Positions 48,391-60,778 of a stretch of DNA of 64,000 bases are shown one piece after another; positions within the stretch are counted from its first letter, which is position 1; every line of letters begins with the position of its first letter. The notes below the pieces were generated by a model. It saw nothing but the letters and a program-made list of their open reading frames with translations. It ran no database searches and was not told where the DNA came from. The DNA is taken from the NCBI GenBank assembly GCA_028023455.1, contig JAQFVV010000013.1, forward strand, positions 4,962,001-5,026,000, written 5' to 3'. The DNA is from Epiperipatus broadwayi. Taxonomy: Eukaryota > Onychophora > Udeonychophora > Euonychophora > Peripatidae. The position numbers were made by a program, and so were the translations under genes.

Positions 48391-49340
48391 AATATTTAAA
48401 ATAAAGTTTCTAAATTAAATAAGTATTTAAAAATTAACTAACCATTGTGACTAATGTCAATAAGCATACTGGGAAATATTGATAATTGAACTATGACATT
48501 GCCTGAGGTGAACTTAATGATATGCAATAGTTCTGCCATCCACGATCTTCACAGTGCTTTGTAGTCAATAAAGATTGTGGTTATGACCCAATATCTCTGC
48601 AAATATTTGTTTTGTCATTTTATTCAACAAAAGATATTTGTTATTATGGCCTCTGGTAGTCAAATGCCTTGGTGCAGCTTGAGGAGTCTCAGATATTTGC
48701 TAACAAAATCATTAATCTGCCCAAGCTGATATCTGCCTGACAGTGCTAACTTTTCTATAATAATAGTTAATACTTCTTATAATTCCTATTATTAAATACT
48801 TTCAACTGTTCATAGCCATTTAAACATAAATTTAACAATGATTATATTTCTCTGAAATACAGCAATGAGATTTATGAGAGATTGTTGATTCTTGAGAATG
48901 CTGTAGAAACATTATTAATTTTCCATTATGTTATTAATTCATTTAACATAAAACACAGGTTTTCTTGAACGCTAAATTTCTTGCAATAGGTATGTGACTT
49001 GTGATTAGTACTTCTCGCCTACTGATCACTCCTGCTGATTTGGTTACAACTTTGTGGCTACTTTTTAGTTAGGGAAATATTTCATGTTGAGCAAAAATAT
49101 TCTCAAATAAGTAATAGAAACAAAATATAAAATCAATATTATAATTCTTTTTGGGTAATTGATTAAAAAAAATAATTTAAATTCAGCTTTATACATTGTG
49201 CCACAATATTTCAAAAAAACATCGATACCTTTGTAATTCAGACATTCATGATTATTAATAATGCCAAATAAGCAACTTTAATTATCCCTGGATTGCAATT
49301 ACAAAATACATCTAAATATTTATTATGCAGAGAAAAGTAC

Positions 49341-49542
49341 CTGTTTGATGTTTGCATGGGCCTCTGCTGGGTGGATTGATGCTGACTCATATAATTTTCT
49401 TGTTGACCTCGCATTCCCATCATATTATGTATAGGTGGCTGATAGCTTTGATCAAACATCATATTGTTTGAAGTTGGTTCCACAAGAGATTGATTTTGAG
49501 TGATTTGAGTATTTCCATACCCTCCATATGTTTGAGATACAC
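49341..49542 (-). CDS. MED12: MED12 internal exon (Gln/Met-rich)
   Basis: Acceptor TTATTTGTAG precedes 49542 and donor AACAG|GTACTT follows 49341. It is 202 bp, starting by completing a Gly codon (phase 1) and ending in phase 2, exactly as the neighbouring exons require. It encodes VSQTYGGYGNTQITQNQSL near its start, NNMMFDQSYQPPIHNMMG in the middle and QHQSTQQRPMQTSN at the end. It is low-complexity and poorly conserved sequence within the MED12 C-terminal Pro/Gln/Leu-rich and OPA region. The identification rests on frame continuity with recognisable flanking exons. Confidence 0.82.
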
Positions 49543-52500
49543 CTACAAATAAAAAACAAAATTAATGCAAAACACATTGAATTTTACACCCATTTACGCT
49601 TATTAAAACATTTTTGTAAATAAATTCTTACTATTGTATTTTCATGTCAATATAAAATGATACTAAAATAAAATACTTGCCGAGATAACTGTTATGTAAA
49701 TAATATTAAATCATTTAATTAAAAGCCCACTTATATATAAAGAATGCCTTATTTTAACATATAATCAGTTAAACAACAGAAGTATTTGCTCAGTAGTAAA
49801 TATTTATTTGTTTCCCCATACTTTTAATGAAAAAATAGTTTTTTTTTTCATTTGAATAATTAAATAATAATAAGTATAATAAAAGTAAATATTGAATGTA
49901 TTTTAAAAATTATATATTCAACTATAAAATTTCTTATTACAATATGAGAAATTGCTTTAGCAAACTAGAATATAAATAAAAACTCTAAAGCATTAACAAT
50001 ATTAAAATCAATAAATTAGAGCAAAGCTAACTAACAATAAATCAGCAAGTCCACAAATAACAATTGTAAAAATTGATAAGCAATTCATTAATTATATTGA
50101 AACGTCTGAAAAATTCACTCTTATTCTGTAAAGTTAAGAGAAATAGCTGTTACTTAGCTACCATAAAGAAATTTGCATAAAATTAATTTTCATGGATAAA
50201 TAAATGCCACTTAAAAAACAAACAAAAAAAAAACCCAACTAAATCAATAAATACCTAATTTTTTGATTTAAAGAAGATAGATTATGATGATTGGAAATTT
50301 GCTTATGAAGCATAACTGAATAAAAAGGAAATAATAAAAAGAATAAATATAGCACATGGATAATTGAGTATGCTTTATTGACAATATATTTTTAATAGAC
50401 CAAATACAATCATATATATAAAATTATTGTACCCTATTTTAAAGTGATCAAATTGCATTTTAATCTAACTGAAAAGTTTCAACACTAACAAAAAACATAA
50501 ATTGAAGGGAATCAGAATGAAACATCTAAGTTCATTAGAACGGAATGAACTAGTTACTTAAAGAATTATAAACAAATTATTAATACTTTAAACTAATTTA
50601 ATTTTTTTTTTTTTTTAAATTAATATTTTTGTGCAAACATTAAATTTCACAATTTTTAAATTCATAAAATCTAATTAATTATATATTGAAATATTTTACA
50701 TCACAAACATTTTATAGATAATTTCAAATGAGGAAATTAAAAAATAATAATTGAATGGCTTTATTGCTTGGGAGCCTATAAGAAATTGGAATATCAGAAG
50801 AGATATAGCTGAGCCACAGTTTAATCAAAATTCCAGAATTTACCACTCTAACATGGCACCATATGATGTAAGGCAAGAAATCATTTCTACATGTATGTAA
50901 AGTCCTTTTCAAGCAATACCAAAAATTATACATTATTTACTTCTAATGAAGATTTGCATCAACTTGATTAAAAACAAAAATATATCTTTTTGCATAAAAA
51001 TATTTATCAGTAATTCATACATGTGTGTGAGAAAATGCAATGTTTAAGAGTCTAAACAAAAAGATGATAGTTGGAGCAATGAACTAAAAGACTGGTTTTA
51101 TTAAAGTGCAGAAATTTTTGAAAATTTGCTAATGATGATGACATGAAAAATAATATATTTTAAAAACAAACTTGAATATCTACATACACACTTGCATAAT
51201 AACTATAATTTTTCATAGTTCAATTTTCTCAGAGTTTAAAAATAGAAAATAAAATTCCTAAGTCAGAATGGGCACTAGTATTCTGGAAATAATCCAGGCA
51301 AAATAACAAGTTAACACTTAAACTTATTTAAGTAGTATTTTTTAAAAATTCAATTTTGAATACATCAATACACAAATAAAACTAAAAAATTAATAAATCA
51401 ATAAATTATCAGTACTATAAACAAATTCAAACAATACTCTGACAGAACAATTACATTTTTTCTTTTGCCTTTTCTATTATTTTGAATTTAATGACTTATT
51501 TTTCCAAAAAATCACCCAATTGTAAAAATAAAATAGTGGAAACATTTTTATCACTTTTTTAAAAATATCCATTTCCACTTACTGCTTAAACAAATTTTAT
51601 TAAACAACTAATAAAAATGTTACTGCAAGGAAATACTAACACGAACATTAATGGAGAAAATTTTTTTTTAAGACACGCTATATTAAAAAGCAATGTTTAA
51701 TAAAATATGTGGAAAGTATTGTAAATATATATATATCCAACAACACTAAAATTAATAATTGCTATTATTTAATGTTTACAAACTATTAAAAAAAATCTAG
51801 AAATGTATTTTTATTTTGATTATAAAGATGTTTTACCAATATAAAAAAAGTTTGATATAAAAGATAGTTTTATAATTGTATAATCAATATATATCACATG
51901 ACCTCTTTAAATATAGAAAATTTTGGAACTAAACTTCCAAATTAATAATATTCAAGTTGTATATGCAAACATATACATGTATTTACTTCATTATTCTAAA
52001 TAAACTCATTTGTTATCTTAAATATCATTGCTGCAAAAAATCTAAATGTGGTAATTACTAGATTATCACATTCACATATGTACAAAGATTTATAATGTTA
52101 TTCAACTTACATAGTCATACACATGTGTATATGATGATAAAAGCCTAATTTTTTAATTAATCATTTTGAAAAAGAAGCTTTGCAAAAATTTCAACAAAGA
52201 ATTAATTGATAGAAATAATTCCTACAACAGACTACAAAATTTCTGAATTATGCAGCAAACCAAAATACTGCAAACTAAAGAAAACGTTTAGTATATGTTT
52301 TAAATCCAATTAAATTATTCAACATTCATTTCTCTTCATCAATAATTACTTTAATCTTTTTTTTTTTATATATAATATTTTAAAATTCAAAAATGTATTT
52401 CAAATAATGTAAAAAAATATTATTTACAAATAAAAAACTACTGATGAGATTCTTATTGATAAATGAAATCAAATTTACATATTTTCTGTATTTTTTACTA

Positions 52501-53199
52501 TTAAGAACAGTCAGATGAATAACAATAATTAAAAATACCATCTACACATGACCAGATATTAAAAACATCTAATTCTCACTTGATCTCACTGATACATTCA
52601 ATGAGGATTGATTTGATATATTCTATATGTCTATTGGCATGGTTTCATGGATGTGAATCACCTTATTAGGAGCTTTTCAGAATTTAGTATATAGTAAAGT
52701 GGCAGTTGGATTCAAAAACCAGGATCATAGTTCCATATTATCACTTCTAGCATTCAAATTGCTTTTGAACTCCCAAGCAATAAACCAAATGATTATTTAC
52801 TTACATTAAACTTATTATTTTAATAAATGATTATCCAAACATCTAATAATAGATGAATTCAGTAATAACAAGTATATCTCCTACATTCAATTAATTTTCT
52901 TCATAACACGTGAAAATTTTTTTTTTTTTCTTTTAATTTCAAACTTTGCAATCATTTTAAAATGGCATGTGTTTTTAAATATTTACGTATCAGCTTAATT
53001 GTTACTTTATACAACAAAATCACAATCATTAGATGTAAATTTCTTTTACTAATAATTCAATTTCAATATTGAATGATTAGTCATTTGGCCAGATATGATT
53101 TCATGCTTGGATATTCTAAACGAGAAAACTTAAACAAAGTAATGAAAGTTTATGATGATGATATTTTAGTAGTAATTATATACTGGGTTATTTCCATTA

Positions 53200-53369
53200 T
53201 CTAATATTAATTGTGAAATGTTTTAAGAAAAATTCAAACTTTAAACTTTACAATATATTTAAATGTTAGTAATAGCACACATTTTAGTATATAATACAAT
53301 GTTGAATGTATTTGAAAATTTTAAATAAAGTTTGAATTTTTCTAAAACCATTTAATAATTAATATTAGA
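53200..53369. mobile_element. MITE-like element, 170 bp with 44-bp inverted arms
   Basis: TCTAATATTAATTGTGAAAT (53200) pairs with ATTTAATAATTAATATTAGA (ending 53369), and the arms continue inward through AGAAAAATTCAAACTTTA and its complement. The centre is about 80 bp of AT-rich non-coding DNA. Flanks are AT-rich, so a target duplication cannot be fixed. Confidence 0.65.
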
Positions 53370-54320
53370 TGATGTAAATAATCCAATAAATAATTACTAT
53401 TAAAAAAATAAAAGTATTTTTATCTGTTTATCTTATAAGTCAAACTAGCAGATGAATCTCAATAAAAATATCATAACTCTAATTCATTTTTGCAAATGAA
53501 AAAAAAAGGCCTCAATCATAGATTCGATAAGAATCTCATAATTTTAAGTGTCATTTTTTGTTCTTATTTACGTTTATTTTTAAAAAAGTCTCAATTATAG
53601 ATTTAATATATCTCTTTCTGATTTATGAATATCAAACATTTTTAAAATGAGCAAGGTTGATGGGTTAGTAATAATACTAATTGAATGGTTAATTGCTCGA
53701 AAGAGAAAGAAGAGATTGATATTCAAGTATCAAGGAGGATAAATTGAGTCTTGATCAGGAGATTTTTTCTGTTACTCTAACAATGCTAAATCTCAAAAAA
53801 ACATTGTTGGATTCATAATACATATAACTGAGATATGAAGCAGTTAATAAACCTGGCCATAAAATAATTATTTCATAATTAAATTTTCCTACCAATATTT
53901 TCTTCACAATATTCTCTAGCTTAAATTGAAATTAATTAGGTTACAACTTACATGGACAAAACGTTATATTTGCATTTGATCTAGAAAATTATACTGCTGT
54001 GCAAAGCATATGCCAGAAATACTTATGACTAGTCTTAAGCATTTGTTAATTATAATAAATATCTAGTCATGTACTGGGTATGTTAATCTTACTGGATCTA
54101 AACATACAGAATTTGGACAATGACATTCTGTCAGCAAAATTTATTTTACTTATTAAGTGACATCCAAAATTTTTATATCATGGTAGTATCACAAAAGTCT
54201 GACAATTTAATTTGGAAAATAATAATAATAATCATAAAAGAAAAGATTATCTATTAAATGCTTATAATAATAATATTAAAAGGATTACATTAATAATAAA
54301 GTTGTAGCCATGATGAACAG

Positions 54321-54422
54321 TTTTTTTTGTTATATAAGTTTTCTATTTCAAGCTAATAAACACAAATGATGTTAATTTTCAAATGTAAACTAAATAATTT
54401 TTGAAGAATAAAATCATAACTA
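54321..54422. repeat. 102-bp direct repeat, left copy
   Basis: Starts with a T8 run then GTTATATAAGTTTTCTATTT and ends AAAATCATAACTA. As far as I can read it is identical to 60677-60778. It flanks the CpG-rich insertion. Confidence 0.92.
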
Positions 54423-54576
54423 TAACGATCCAAACAAAGTAGAGATCGAATCTATCCGCAATCTACGATATCTGCACTACAAGGGCGCCATCTAGGCATT
54501 CGAACCTAGAAAAATTTATAAAGTAGGCAGATACGCGCTGTTAAGATTCCACTTTATTTAAATATTCAGATCGTTA
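54423..54576 (+). repeat. LTR-like segment 1 (TAACGATC ... GATCGTTA)
   Basis: A 154-bp stretch with perfect 8-bp inverted ends. It contains GGGCGCCATCTAGGCATT, GAACCTAG and TTTATAAAGTAGGCAGATAC, also present in segment 2. Ends are not the usual TG/CA. Confidence 0.45.
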
Positions 54577-56399
54577 GCCCATTGTCACTAGCTCATGGAG
54601 ATACAGAGATAATAAATAACTTGTTTAATTGCATCTTAAATATATATACAAAAAATTGTAAATAATAAACAAATATTTATTTACGCACATATAAATTTTG
54701 AATCATTTTAAATTTTGAGGAATAAATTTAACATTTTAGATTTTTATATTAACTTTTAATTTTACATTTAAATAGCTTGCAATAATGAATTTAATATTTA
54801 TTTAGAGGGTCGAGTATGAATAGACTATATAGATTGTATTTGAAAAGAAAAATGTTCTATCCCTTATTTAACCTTAGGCCAAAAAGTTCGCAGCCAAACC
54901 AACGTCAATCCAACGTATATATCGATGTATTCAATGCAGCATGAATACAACAACACAAAATACTATACTGTCAGGAATGTTCATCTGAACAGTAAGTAGA
55001 GTTAGAGAAGACATTGTCTCTCAATCAACAGGAATGCTACATCTGTTGGCGAGCAGAACAATAAACAAAAAACTCCATAGGAATGGACTGCGATCCTTTT
55101 TGCCGACTTACAATCCCATCCATAGGCAAACAGAAGGTGTGTGGCGTATATATGCAATCCTGCCGTAGCAGATCTCCTGCTACATTTACTAATTACATCA
55201 ATACATCTAATCCATTGACCCAATTTAACTGCGAAACAAATAACCTAAGATTACTCTCCCTTAAACTATATATATAACTTTACAAATCTATACAACCATT
55301 CACGCCCGACTTAAATTTAACCTTTAGATACGTTCGCACAGATGAATTTTATACAATTTGTTTTATAATGTTGAGTATAGATCGGCTGCACAGATTCCAC
55401 GGTCAAAAACATTTCAAAATAAACACAACCGATCAAAATACAAAATCATCGATAACGTCAATTGCATAGGGAATACAAAAAAACCCAATAGCATTCATCG
55501 TAAGATGCCGCAGTGACATTGATGACTTATATATTCCAATCGACTATGAAACAGCAACATAATTAACCGCTAACGAATCTATGCAACGTCTATACCCAAC
55601 TTAAATTTCCTCATTTAAAATTTAAACAATAAATATTAATATAAATAAAATAATAAATGGAAATGATTTTTATCAAACGCAAAATATATAAAATTAAACA
55701 TTATTAATTGATTTGAAACTTACAAAAATCAGATAAGAGTCCACTTTAACATTTAAGTTGGTTTGTCTATTAAATTTGTCAAACCTTGATGAAAGTTCTT
55801 AATTATTCTTTTTTTTTTTATGATTTTAAAAATTGTTTAGTTCATATAGCTTACGGTAGAAGAGTCCAGGTTCCTGTTGGCAATTCCCCCAAAGACTTTC
55901 ATGGAAGACCGTTCTGATATTCTGGAGGTAGCCTTAGCTGGTTCATTCTGAAATCACAGTCTTTTCCTTTTTAAAATAAGTGAGAGAGAACGATATGTGC
56001 ATCCCATTGTTCATCTCACCAAATCAAGTTGGAACTCACTGGAACTAAATATTTTTCTTTTTATAGTCCTCCTATGGATTCCACGAACAAAAACGTCACT
56101 GTTCCATTTTTTCGTTATGGTCTGGGCCTTTATTTGCTTCCATTGGTCAAGCTAAAATCTCTTTATTCTCTTATCTATTTTTCATCTGACTTTTTAATTA
56201 CAGCTTTTGGATAATTAATAAACAATCATTTCCATCTACAAAAATATTTTATCTTTAAATCTTGTACTTTTTTTATAACAAAAGTACGTTCAAATACTTA
56301 TTTATTTGTTTTTTAAAAAAATATTTTTAAAGTTTTGAATCTGTGCGAATATATACGTTTAACAAACATTTTAATTTTAGCGTTTAGTTTTTTTTTTAA

Positions 56400-56560
56400 T
56401 AGATTTTATTTTCATTTGCGAACTTTAAGATTGTATCTACACTACGGGGCGCCACTAGGCATTTGAACCTAGAAAATTTATAAAGTAGGCAGATACGTAA
56501 GTCCCCAAAAAAAAAAATTTTTTTTTTTTTTAATTTTATATATTTTGATTCCGGTCGTTA
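56400..56560 (+). repeat. LTR-like segment 2, ends GGTCGTTA before a primer binding site
   Basis: Shares GGCGCCACTAGGCATTTGAA and TTTATAAAGTAGGCAGATAC with segment 1, and the same end motif (GGTCGTTA). It includes a poly-A/poly-T block. The left edge is uncertain. Its end lies 4 nt before the primer binding site, which is where a 5' LTR should end. Confidence 0.5.
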
Positions 56561-56564
56561 TAAT

Positions 56565-56582
56565 TGGCGCCCAATGTGGGGC
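56565..56582 (+). promoter_or_regulatory. tRNA-Lys-type retroelement primer binding site
   Basis: TGGCGCCCAATGTGGGGC differs at one base from TGGCGCCCAACGTGGGGC, the complement of the tRNA-Lys(1,2) 3' end used by many LTR retroelements. Chance occurrence of such a GC-rich 18-mer in this AT-rich DNA is very unlikely. Confidence 0.8.
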
Positions 56583-59426
56583 TTCGATATAAACACCCAC
56601 ATACCCTGAGTACTGAAGTCTGTTTATATGTATTTTTTAAAAAAAAAGTTGTAAGAGATATAGCTTTTCTTTTTTCCATGTTTGATATGTTTAAAATAAT
56701 GTGTTCAAAGTGTAAAATTCACTGTTTAAAGTTAAAACCCATGTACTACAACCATAGTACAAATGTATTTTTTCTTCAATGTCATATATAAAGTTTTTTG
56801 TTCTTGAGATATATATAAAAAAATGTGTAAATAAATCATAAATCATTTATCACTCTGTCTTAGCTGGCACCCTTATAAAAATAAATTTTGCTAAACAGTA
56901 GTGAGTCAAATGCAAAAATATTGGAAGTGGAGGGTTCGAACTCAGAAAATTTTTTTATTGAGAACAAATTTTTTTTGGCTTAATACTATGATGTATCAAT
57001 TTTAAACATGTAATAACCAGACTATGAGTTTTCTTTTAGATGCATGGATTTTTTTTTCAACTTTGTATCCAAAGTTTTTTTTTCTCTTTTCCAATAGTGT
57101 GTAGTGTATATAGAAGTGTATGTGTGTATAAAATCTAGGTACTTGTATATGGTAGTGCTGCATATATATGTACATAGGTGTGTATATGCGATGTGTAGGT
57201 ACAGATGTGTTTGAAAATTTTATATGTATTGCATTGCTATATATTTTCTTGGAAACCCATATATGTGGAGAAATTGTGTTCTATCTCAAGCACAGAAATT
57301 TTTTTTCCATTATATAGATGTGCAAATATCTTTTTTCTGGATTAAACAGTTGAACAAGTTATATTCACATCCCCAAATGATAGTTCATATATATAGTTTT
57401 ATATAACAAGATTGTATATTGAATTTTGAAAATTTTCATCGTTCTTTTGGTCGTCACTTGAAAACTCTTAGTCAAGGCATTTTTTTTTTTTTAATGTTTT
57501 TGTTTTTTGTTTCATTGTATGTCCGGAGAAATGAAGCAGTCAATCTTAGCTTAAGATTGTGCTTCATGTTTCTACCTACTAACCTGTGTTTAAATCCCTA
57601 TTTCCCATCCCGCTCCTTTTGTCGTATATATAGTTTTATGTGTATATTTGAGATGCGCGCCTAAATTATAAAATTTAATGTTTCAATAACATGTTTTAAA
57701 ATTATTATTAATTCTTTTTATTAATTATTAGTTCTTTTTTTTATTAAAGTATTATAGATGGGGCTCAAATATATACATAGGAGCAAAACTTACTAACAAA
57801 ATATTGATGTTTTTAAATATTTATTATATGTCATTTTTAGCTTTTTCTTTTTAAATTGCTTGTTTTTCTATTAAACTGTATATTTATTATAAAATCCAAT
57901 ATGGAAGTTGTGACTGTTGTTAATTGTCCAAAAATAATTAAGGGTTGGAAGCACTATTGTTTTAATTTGGGGAAGGTATTTTTTTAATTAAAGTTTTACT
58001 TAAAATAAATGGGATTAAGTAGATTAAAGATATACTTTTGTTTAAAAAACATGTCAAATCTATTTCTAATCTGGAAATAGATTTGAATTTATTTTTGGAC
58101 GTTATCTTACAATTGCATCTTCAAAAACAACTGATAAAAGAAAAAGTATAAAATGACTGAATTTTGAATCAGAGATTAGCTACTATTGAGAGAAGTGATT
58201 GCTACTAGACTATGCTGTTTTGAAATCTCAAGATGATCTAGTAAAAGCTTTTCCTGACCCTTGTGGGTCGTCTTCCGCGGCCATAATATTCTGCTACCCT
58301 AAAGTGAAGTAAAGGCCTGATGGAAAACTTTAAAAATGCTAATAGAGAAGCTTGCTGTCACCAAGAAGAATTCATTTTGGATCCTCAATTTGCCATGCAT
58401 GAAAATAGACTTATTAAATTTGCGCAAGGTAACTTTTACGAATCTAGCCACACTAATCTCAAATCCTGCTATCAAGATTTCTAATGTATTGTTCAATTTT
58501 CTATCTTTTAAATTAATATATAATATGTAAATTTGCTCTCAAATGATTTCATTATATCTAATCTATCTCATATGCTCTTACTTTCTTTAATTTTGGTGCG
58601 GTTAGTTATTTATTACTTGATTTTATATATATATATGCTTTTTTTTATTATTATTATTATTTTGCCAATCCCAAACAAACTGGTGAGCTTAATTTATAAA
58701 AATCTTTTCTGTCATTTTTAACTAAACCTTCATGAATCAAGTTTATTAACGTTCCCTTAAAATATAACGTATTGTTAATTAATACGTTCGCCAGATTGTT
58801 TTATGAATCAACATTTTAGGTTCGTTTTTTAAAATAAAAATTGATTTGTTTAACTCTGAAAATCCAGAACTCAAGCTAATTAACGCTCTGAAACATTTAT
58901 TTTATAATTATTTATTAAATTCTGAAAGGATGACTTATAATTTGTTTCCTATATAACTGCTAATCTTACTTCATTTTTCATACTCTTAAAATATCAAATA
59001 TAGTATTTAAATATTCCAGTTATTATAACAATCAGGAAGGTGCGATTGATTTATTTAAAAATAGCAGAAAAGGGATGGGGGAAAATCTTAATGTTTCTTT
59101 TACTAAATCAAATCTTAACGTATATTTTATTAATTTGAAATATAAATCTTAATGTTTCTTTTGCTAAATAAAATCTTCAAGTATATTTTAGTAAATGAAA
59201 TCTAAATTTCTCTCTATATATTATAATTGCATGGTGTATTATAGTATTCAAACAAGGGTCATTTATTTTAAAGCTGTAAAATTTATTCAATGTTGTTAGT
59301 GACATTCATTCGTACGGCGTTTCTGTCATTTAGCCTATCTTTGTATATATATATTACGTGCTTCTAATCTGGGGGTTACGACAAGTTCGAACCCATAGAT
59401 TTCTTCTCAAGTCTTCGTATAAAAAG

Positions 59427-59601
59427 CTCTGGTGGTGACCCGTAAGTCTGGCACACGCTATGCATATTCTTTCTTCGTATCAAATGCCTCTGGTGGTGAT
59501 CCCATAAGTTTGGCACACGCTATGCATATTCACTTCATAGATAAAAGGCCTCTCGCGTCGGTTATACCAGCAAAAGTCTGGGCCACGCCATGCCTATCCA
59601 C
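59427..59601. repeat. Three-unit 61-bp tandem repeat
   Basis: Units start near 59427, 59488 and 59549 and share CTCTGGTGGTGA, then TAAGTCTGGCACACGCTATG, then CATATTC. The third unit is diverged (CTCTCGCGTCGGTTATACC, GGGCCACGCCATGCCTATCC). GC content is high for the window. Confidence 0.75.
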
Positions 59602-60676
59602 TTTTCTCTAAGCACTACCCAAGAAGGGGATGTGAGATTTCGTTTTTCATCCAGAAGCACGACCTTTTCCTCTTAGTTATTTTTAGGCTATTATGTCAGC
59701 ACCATAAACTTATTTGTATTAGTATTTCTTTTGCTTCATGACCCAGTTTTAATGCTCTAATATTAAAATTGAGCTTTGCTTAAAAGATATATATATATAT
59801 AAATGCCAATTACTTCTATTTTATTAATTAAGTTTATTTCAATCATATACAATCCTACCTTCGTAATTTATATATCTATATTTAAGAGTATCTATATGCC
59901 TTGGGGAAAATAAAGTGTTCGTCTTACTATTGTTAAAATAATTTGTCATTAAATATTTTGTCATAGGTTTAAATATAATCAAATGTTTTCAAATGCATTT
60001 TATGTATTTTCACGACCATAATGGCAGGAAAATAGTTTGTATTTATATCTGTAATGAATCTCAGAACGCTCCCCTAATATATGTTAGTCACCATGTTTCA
60101 GAACCGTAAATGAAAGCGTTAATGGCAGTATTATGTAACTTCTTTCTAATAACTGATTGGCATCTTAATATTGGAATCACCAAAGATGTGTGTTTATTTG
60201 TAATATATATTTAGCTAATAAAAAGCATATGAGAACTAATAGCGTGAATGACACTATGTAATTATCTACCGCTTGCTCATTCACGCACATACTAATGTAC
60301 TTAATTTATAAATGTATATAAATAATTTTTCATTATATTAAATTATATTTTATTGTCTAACTTATTTGAGTAGTTCGAATTCCTTTTCCTCCACCTCCAC
60401 ATATTACAGCCATGCTTATATATTATTTTAATATAGTCATAGTTAATAGATGTCTCATTGTTTTGCTCAGCTTTGCTAGTCGGCCGGATTAAGATTAATT
60501 CTCATGTGCCATCACTATTATGTTATTCATTAGGTGTTTGATTTGGGGCTTAGAGAGTGGGTTCGAATCCAGGCTGGTTCCTGACCTAAATCTTGGGCTT
60601 GACTGGGTTTGAAGTACATTTTGTGAGTTCCAGCTCATGTTAGATGGATAAACATGTTTTGACTGGCACATAGATT

Positions 60677-60778
60677 TTTTTTTTGTTATATAAGTTTTCT
60701 ATTTCAAGCTAATAAACACAAATGATGTTAATTTTCAAATGTAAACTAAATAATTTTTGAAGAATAAAATCATAACTA
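60677..60778. repeat. 102-bp direct repeat, right copy
   Basis: Same sequence as 54321-54422 (the T-run is 2 nt longer on this side). It is followed by host intron DNA. Confidence 0.92.

Larger units (their letters stand above)
43631..49340 (-). other. MED12 intron, 5.7 kb, repeat-rich
   Basis: The intron separates the last two coding exons, with donor AACAG|GTACTT at 49341/49340 and acceptor at 43632-43631. It contains a R2 repeat copy, a 306-bp direct duplication around a CpG-rich segment, a minisatellite, two foldback elements and a truncated R1 copy. The region 48440-48900 is less AT-rich and probably repeat-derived but unclassified. No small RNA or nested gene is recognised. Confidence 0.8.
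54423..60676. mobile_element. 6,254-bp CpG-rich insertion with LTR-like ends, in a MED12 intron
   Basis: Bounded by identical 102-bp direct repeats, so removing one repeat and the insertion restores a continuous host sequence (CATAACTA then AGTAAAATGTGAG). Its CpG frequency is much higher than that of the rest of the intron. Inside are two LTR-like segments (54423-54576 and ending at 56560) and a tRNA-Lys-type primer binding site at 56565. There is also a three-unit 61-bp repeat at 59427, and a pol III B-box-like GGGTTCGAATCC near 60560. I found no long coding frame and no recognisable gag or pol. Either the coding part is gone, or this is a non-autonomous element, or it is a composite. The right end has no LTR. 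Confidence 0.7.

Noticed and set aside
55002-55277. Overlapping open frames on both strands inside the large insertion
   Set aside because: Short, with no recognisable gag, pol or other domain; overlap on both strands argues for chance.
57224-58721. Several plus- and minus-strand frames of 60-81 codons
   Set aside because: Phe/Leu/Ile-rich translations of T-rich DNA without any motif.
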